Of a stretch of DNA of 9,596 nt, positions 6,283 through 9,596 are shown one piece after another. The first letter of the stretch is position 1; every line of letters begins with the position of its first letter. Made by a program: the position numbers and the translations under genes. The stretch covers positions 1 through 9,596 of the forward strand of contig JAWVZU010000153.1 in assembly GCA_033722075.1 (NCBI GenBank), given 5' to 3'. The notes under the pieces are model-generated. The model was not told where the DNA came from. It searched no databases and worked only from the letters and a program-made list of their open reading frames with translations. This DNA comes from JAWVZU01 sp033722075 (GTDB lineage Bacteria; Pseudomonadota; Gammaproteobacteria; Xanthomonadales; SZUA-38).

Positions 6283-7556
6283 ATAATGAAATCGCCGACG
6301 ACGGCACCAGCGAACTGATCGCCAAGCGCGCCTACGTGCTGTTCATCCTGGTGGTGGTCTACACCTTCAACTTCATCGACCGCCAGATCGTCGGCATCCT
6401 GGCGGTGCCGATCAAGGCCGATCTCGGCCTGAGTGATACGGAGTTGGGGTTGATGGGCGGGCTGGCCTTTGCCCTGTTCTACACCGGCCTCGGCATTCCC
6501 ATTGCCATGCTGGCCGACCGTTTCTCGCGCACCTGGATCATGACGGGCGCACTGACCATCTGGAGCGCCATGACCGCCGTGTGCGGCCTGGCACAGAACT
6601 TTTGGCACCTGTTCGTGGCGCGCCTTGGCGTCGGGGTCGGCGAAGCCGGGGGCGTCGCTCCGGCCTATTCGCTGATCAGCGACTATTTCCCCTCCGACCA
6701 GCGGGCCCGGGCGCTGAGCATCTACTCCTTCGGCATTCCGATCGGCAGTGCGCTGGGGATTGTCTTCGGCGGCTTGATCGCCAGCATGGTGGATTGGCGC
6801 TGGGCCTTCTTCGTGGTGGGCATCGCCGGCATCCTTTTGGCCCCCATTTTCCGCATGACCGTGAAGGAACCGGAGCGGGGGCGTTTCGATGCGCCATCTC
6901 TGCGTGGCCACGCCAGCGTCGGCGATATCGTCCGGATGCTGGCGCGCAAGCCCAGTTTCTGGGTGATGTCGCTGGGTGCTTCGGCGTCCTCGATGATGGG
7001 CTACGGCCTGTTCTTCTGGATTCCCTCCTTCATGGTTCGCAGTTTCCAGATCACGCTGCTCGAAGCATCGCTTTATTACGGTGCCGTTCTGCTGGTCGGC
7101 GGACTCGCGGGAATCTGGCTTGGCGGCTGGGCTGCAGACCGGTTCGGTCGAACGCGTCGGGCCGCCTACGCGCTGATCCCTGCCATCGCGTTCATCGTGA
7201 CCGTTCCGTTCTATGTGATCACCCTGCTCACCCCGACCTTGCCGCTCGCCGTGGCCGCGATGATCATCCCAACCGCCATGAGCCTGGTGTGGCTGGGGCC
7301 GGTGATCTCGGCCATGCAGCACCTGGTTTCGCCCAATATGCGGGCCACCGCCAGCGCCGTATTTCTGTTCATCAACAACCTGATCGGCATAGGCTTGGGC
7401 ACAGTGGTGATCGGAGCGCTCTCGGATGCCCTGGCGGCGCGTTTCGGCGACGATTCGTTGCGCTACTCGATCCTGGCGGGGACGGCGCTCTATATCGTCG
7501 CAGCGGTGCTGTTCCTGACCGTGGCGAAACGGCTCGAGCAGGACTGGGAGAAATGA
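6279..7556 (+). CDS. MFS transporter, Spinster-like
   Basis: A 425-aa inner-membrane protein with about 12 hydrophobic segments in two halves and a central polar stretch (about 195-225), as in the major facilitator superfamily. Recognisable motifs are YTFNFIDRQ in helix 1 (28-36), common in Spinster-like and related MFS carriers of proteobacterial catabolic loci, the loop 2-3 motif LADRFSR (78-84), the RLGVGVGEAG motif of helix 4 (115-124), and the repeated loop motif GGWAADRFGRTRR in the second half. It would move an organic acid or similar solute across the inner membrane; direction and substrate are not readable. The ATG at 6279 is the first in frame and gives a normal N-terminus, though only a weak AGG lies upstream. 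The terminator before it separates it from the receptor gene, so it may have its own promoter or rely on read-through. It is followed by a hydrolase and a dehydrogenase on the same strand. Confidence 0.95.
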   Translation: MNNEIADDGTSELIAKRAYVLFILVVVYTFNFIDRQIVGILAVPIKADLGLSDTELGLMGGLAFALFYTGLGIPIAMLADRFSRTWIMTGALTIWSAMTAVCGLAQNFWHLFVARLGVGVGEAGGVAPAYSLISDYFPSDQRARALSIYSFGIPIGSALGIVFGGLIASMVDWRWAFFVVGIAGILLAPIFRMTVKEPERGRFDAPSLRGHASVGDIVRMLARKPSFWVMSLGASASSMMGYGLFFWIPSFMVRSFQITLLEASLYYGAVLLVGGLAGIWLGGWAADRFGRTRRAAYALIPAIAFIVTVPFYVITLLTPTLPLAVAAMIIPTAMSLVWLGPVISAMQHLVSPNMRATASAVFLFINNLIGIGLGTVVIGALSDALAARFGDDSLRYSILAGTALYIVAAVLFLTVAKRLEQDWEK

Positions 7557-7678
7557 GGCTCCAGATCCGGACTGGCAAAGTGCCTGGAGCGAACCAGCGT
7601 CATTGGCAATCTGGACAAGGACATGGATCCTACCTGATGGACCGCAAATGCGTTCGGCCGGCCGACCATGAGCCATAA
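7553..7678 (+). CDS. Possible 41-aa small ORF bridging the MFS and hydrolase genes (speculative)
   Basis: An ATG at 7553 overlaps the MFS stop codon (ATGA), and the frame stays open for 41 codons across the whole gap to a TAA at 7676-7678, just past the hydrolase start at 7668. The peptide is basic and polar (MRLQIRTGKVPG... ending RPADHEP) with one Cys and no hydrophobic segment. GGGAG (7546-7550) lies only 2 nt from the ATG, a tight spacing. An internal ATG at 7637 is an alternative start. I recognise no family. If translated, it would couple the MFS and hydrolase genes, which is attractive because the hydrolase ATG has no Shine-Dalgarno. The alternative is a plain 111-nt non-coding spacer. 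Confidence 0.25.
   Translation: MRLQIRTGKVPGANQRHWQSGQGHGSYLMDRKCVRPADHEP
7558..7590 (+). repeat. Inverted repeat in the MFS-hydrolase spacer
   Basis: GCTCCAG (7558-7564) and CTGGAGC (7584-7590) form a perfect 7-bp stem with a 19-nt loop directly after the MFS stop codon. No T-tract follows, so it is not a standard intrinsic terminator. It could stabilise the upstream message end or mark a processing site, or occur by chance. Confidence 0.3.
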
Positions 7679-8567
7679 CGAGCATACCTACACCTCCAGT
7701 GATGGGCTGAAGCTCTACTACCGGAGCTACGGCGAGGGCCCGGCGGTCATCTGCATCCCCGGGCTCACCCGCAACTGCAAGGATTTCGAAAGCCTGGCCG
7801 AGCACCTCGCGGACCGCTACCGGGTCATCACGCCGGACCTGCGCGGCCGGGGGCAATCCGATCGTGATCCGAAGTGGCGCAATTACAACCACTCGGTCTA
7901 TGCAAGGGACGGTTGGGAGCTGATGGACGCGGCCGGCGTCGAGCGAGCCGCTATCATCGGCACGTCGCTGGGGGGACTTATGGCGATGAACCTCGCCAGC
8001 CAGGTCCCGGAGCGCCTGCGTGGCATCGTTCTCAACGATATCGGTCCGGAGGTTGCGCCGGAGGGGCTCCAGCGCATCCTGGCCTACGCGGGGCGGCAAC
8101 CGCCGGTCGCAAGCTGGGACGAGGCGGCGCAGCAGGCCAGGGAGGCCCTGGGAATCGCGTTTCCGAATGCGGACGACGACTACTGGGCGGAGCAGGCCCG
8201 GCGCATCTACCGGGAGAACAAAGCGGGCCGGCCCGAACTCGACATGGACCCGATGGTCTGCGAAGCACCGCGCAAGGCCATGACGACGGTCAAGTGGCTC
8301 ACCCGGTTCCGGCGCTGGGGGCTGATCAAGAAGGTCGGCGGCATCTACATCGATCCCTGGGATGCCTTCAAGAGTGTCACCATGCCCTGCCTGCTGGTGC
8401 GAGGCGCGATCTCGGACATCATCAACGCGGAAATCGTCGAGCGAATGAGGGCCGTGAAACCGGATCTCCGGACCGTCGAAGTGCCGGATCGGGGCCATGC
8501 CCCCAATCTTGACGAACCCGAGGCGCGCCAGGCCATTGACGAGTTCCTGGGTTCGCTGGACGATTGA
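7668..8567 (+). CDS. Alpha/beta hydrolase with complete catalytic triad
   Basis: A 299-aa cytoplasmic hydrolase (no signal peptide) with a full triad: nucleophile elbow GTSLGG with Ser100, Asp250 in RGAISDII after strand 7, and His277 in DRGHAPNLDEPEA. The oxyanion region is IPGLTRN (30-36), followed by DLRGRGQSD (57-65). A helical cap lies between about 130 and 220 and would set specificity. The fold covers esterases, lactonases and C-C bond hydrolases. Next to a 3-hydroxybutyrate dehydrogenase, a plausible but unproven role is release of 3-hydroxybutyrate or an analogous acid from an ester, thioester or oligomer. The ATG at 7668 is the first in frame and lacks a recognisable Shine-Dalgarno; coupling from the upstream small frame may supply initiation. 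The stop is 41 nt before the dehydrogenase ATG, so the two form an operon. Confidence 0.93.
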   Translation: MSHNEHTYTSSDGLKLYYRSYGEGPAVICIPGLTRNCKDFESLAEHLADRYRVITPDLRGRGQSDRDPKWRNYNHSVYARDGWELMDAAGVERAAIIGTSLGGLMAMNLASQVPERLRGIVLNDIGPEVAPEGLQRILAYAGRQPPVASWDEAAQQAREALGIAFPNADDDYWAEQARRIYRENKAGRPELDMDPMVCEAPRKAMTTVKWLTRFRRWGLIKKVGGIYIDPWDAFKSVTMPCLLVRGAISDIINAEIVERMRAVKPDLRTVEVPDRGHAPNLDEPEARQAIDEFLGSLDD

Positions 8568-8597
8568 ACCCTGAAGGTCCAGCGTTGCGCGGGTCAC

Positions 8598-8603
8598 GGG
8601 AGG
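8598..8603 (+). promoter_or_regulatory. Shine-Dalgarno deciding the dehydrogenase start
   Basis: GGGAGG lies 5 nt upstream of the ATG at 8609. The frame is open back to a TTG at 8564, inside the hydrolase stop region, but that codon has no such site and would add 15 residues unlike the family N-terminus. Confidence 0.75.
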
Positions 8604-8608
8604 TGCGA

Positions 8609-9403
8609 ATGAAGAAGGAAGGAGAACTCAAGGGCAAGGCGGCGATCGTGACCGGCTCTACCAGTGGCATCGGGCACGGCATCGCCCGTGCGCTGGCCCG
8701 GGAAGGATGTCACGTGATGATCAACGGATTCGGCGACGACGAGACCATCCAGGCAATCCAGGAAGAAATCGCCGAGATGGGAGTCAAGGTCACCTATTCG
8801 GCGGCGGACATGCGCAAGCCTGACGATATCGAGGCCATGGTCGCCATCGCAAACCGCCGCCTCGGTTCGGTGGATATCCTGGTCAACAATGCCGGCATTC
8901 AGCACGTCGCGCCGGTCCACGAATTCCCGATCGAGAAGTGGGACGACATCATCGCCATCAATCTCTCTTCCGCGTTCCACACGATGCGGGCGGCTCTGCC
9001 GCTGATGGTGAACGAGGGCTGGGGCCGGGTGATCAATATCGCCTCCGCCCATGCCCTGGTCGCTTCGCCCTTCAAGGCGGCATACGTCGCGGCCAAGCAC
9101 GGCATCGCCGGATTGACCAAGACCGCTGCGCTGGAAATGGCGGAGAAGAATATCACCATCAACGCGATCGCACCCGGCTATGTGAAAACTCCGCTGGTGG
9201 AGAATCAGGTCGCCGACACGGCCAGGACCCGCGGCATCAGCGAAGACGAGGTGGTGCGGGACGTGATGCTGGCCGCCCAGCCGACCAAGCGTTTCGTCAC
9301 CATCGATCAGGTTGCCGATCTGGCGGTCTACCTGTGCCGGGAGTCGGCCGCATCGATCACCGGCTCGGTCATCTCCATCGACGGCGGTTGGATGGCCAAG
9401 TAG
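8609..9403 (+). CDS. bdhA: (R)-3-hydroxybutyrate dehydrogenase (EC 1.1.1.30), SDR family
   Basis: A 264-aa classical short-chain dehydrogenase, normal length for the family. Cofactor motif TGSTSGIG (15-22), LVNNAG (91-96), catalytic Asn118, Ser146 in NIASAH, and Tyr159/Lys163 in YVAAK. Beyond the generic SDR core it has hallmarks of bacterial 3-hydroxybutyrate dehydrogenases: NAGIQHVAPVHEFP, NLSSAFHT, SAHALVASPFKAAYVAAKHG and AAQPTKRFVT. As I recall, the Pseudomonas fragi enzyme holds the substrate carboxylate with Gln94, His144, Lys152 and Gln196. All four are present here with a constant +4 offset (Gln98, His148, Lys156, Gln200), as are the catalytic residues. The enzyme interconverts (R)-3-hydroxybutyrate and acetoacetate with NAD in the cytoplasm. 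It follows the hydrolase by 41 nt on the same strand. A related 3-hydroxy acid is the main alternative substrate. bdhA is also called hbdH. Confidence 0.93.
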   Translation: MKKEGELKGKAAIVTGSTSGIGHGIARALAREGCHVMINGFGDDETIQAIQEEIAEMGVKVTYSAADMRKPDDIEAMVAIANRRLGSVDILVNNAGIQHVAPVHEFPIEKWDDIIAINLSSAFHTMRAALPLMVNEGWGRVINIASAHALVASPFKAAYVAAKHGIAGLTKTAALEMAEKNITINAIAPGYVKTPLVENQVADTARTRGISEDEVVRDVMLAAQPTKRFVTIDQVADLAVYLCRESAASITGSVISIDGGWMAK

Positions 9404-9476
9404 CAGGGCTGTCTGCGGGCCCGTTCGATTGGAGCGCCTGCACCTGAATCGTCAGCGTGGGTTGCGGTTGCAAGGG

Positions 9477-9525
9477 CCGTCCGATGGAACCTGGTAAAGC
9501 GGGATCGGCTTGATGCATCGGCCGG
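9477..9525 (+). repeat. Imperfect inverted repeat downstream of the dehydrogenase gene
   Basis: CCGTCCGATG (9477-9486) pairs with CATCGGCCGG (9516-9525) with one mismatch around a 29-nt loop. No T-tract follows, so it is a weak candidate for a transcript-end structure at the close of the hydrolase-dehydrogenase operon. The rest of 9404-9563 shows no gene or other signal that I can support. Confidence 0.25.
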
Positions 9526-9563
9526 ACGCAGCTAGGTTGCTGTTGCCTGATTTGGGGATGAGC

Positions 9564-9596
9564 ATGCGATTCCTGTTTCCATTGGATTTGGTGCTG
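9564..9596 (+). CDS. Possible start of a further gene (partial, cut by window edge)
   Basis: An ATG at 9564 is preceded 6 nt upstream by GGGG (9554-9557) and opens 11 codons (MRFLFPLDLVL) to the window end. An in-frame ATG at 9558 is closer to the G-run. The hydrophobic start could be a signal or membrane segment, but the fragment is too short to identify, and a chance ATG is quite possible. Confidence 0.25.
   Translation, partial: MRFLFPLDLVL

Noticed and set aside
6273..8597. Very long minus-strand open frame (774 codons) opposite the MFS and second hydrolase genes
   Set aside because: The translation is His/Arg/Gly/Asp-rich low-complexity sequence typical of an antisense shadow, while the plus strand encodes complete MFS and hydrolase motifs.

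Overview
The window is GC-rich, densely packed bacterial DNA that looks like one catabolic or uptake locus of a proteobacterium. An outer-membrane TonB-dependent receptor shows that the host is Gram-negative. The style of the receptor, the Spinster-type MFS transporter and the 3-hydroxybutyrate dehydrogenase suggests a Gammaproteobacterium, possibly marine; that assignment is an impression from sequence style, not a result. No rRNA, tRNA, CRISPR array or insertion sequence was seen.

Layout: the left third (1-2822) is a minus-strand operon read right to left: a TetR-family regulator, an AMP-forming acyl-CoA synthetase, a MaoC-type hot-dog hydratase with its catalytic motif, and a second hot-dog subunit without that motif, cut by the window edge. 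Every junction overlaps (4, 11 and 4 nt), so the four genes are probably translationally coupled. The right two thirds (2886-9403) run on the plus strand: an alpha/beta hydrolase, the TonB-dependent receptor, a likely intrinsic terminator, an MFS transporter, a second alpha/beta hydrolase and a (R)-3-hydroxybutyrate dehydrogenase. A possible further gene begins at the extreme right edge.

The two arms diverge from a 63-nt gap. A 21-bp near-perfect palindrome (2808-2828) covers the tetR start codon and overlaps the -35 element of a plausible promoter for the plus arm. It is the obvious candidate operator through which the TetR protein could control both directions.

How the genes may work together (inference): the receptor and MFS protein would carry a substrate across the outer and inner membranes, the hydrolases would cleave an ester or thioester, and the CoA ligase plus MaoC pair would activate and hydrate an enoyl acid. 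MaoC hydratases of this type make (R)-3-hydroxyacyl-CoA, the same stereochemistry that the dehydrogenase oxidises. The locus could therefore use a (R)-3-hydroxybutyrate-containing ester or oligomer, or a short 2-enoic acid. The substrate cannot be read from the sequence. Two short open frames fill the gaps before the MFS and second hydrolase genes and overlap their start codons; they are reported as speculative leader ORFs.
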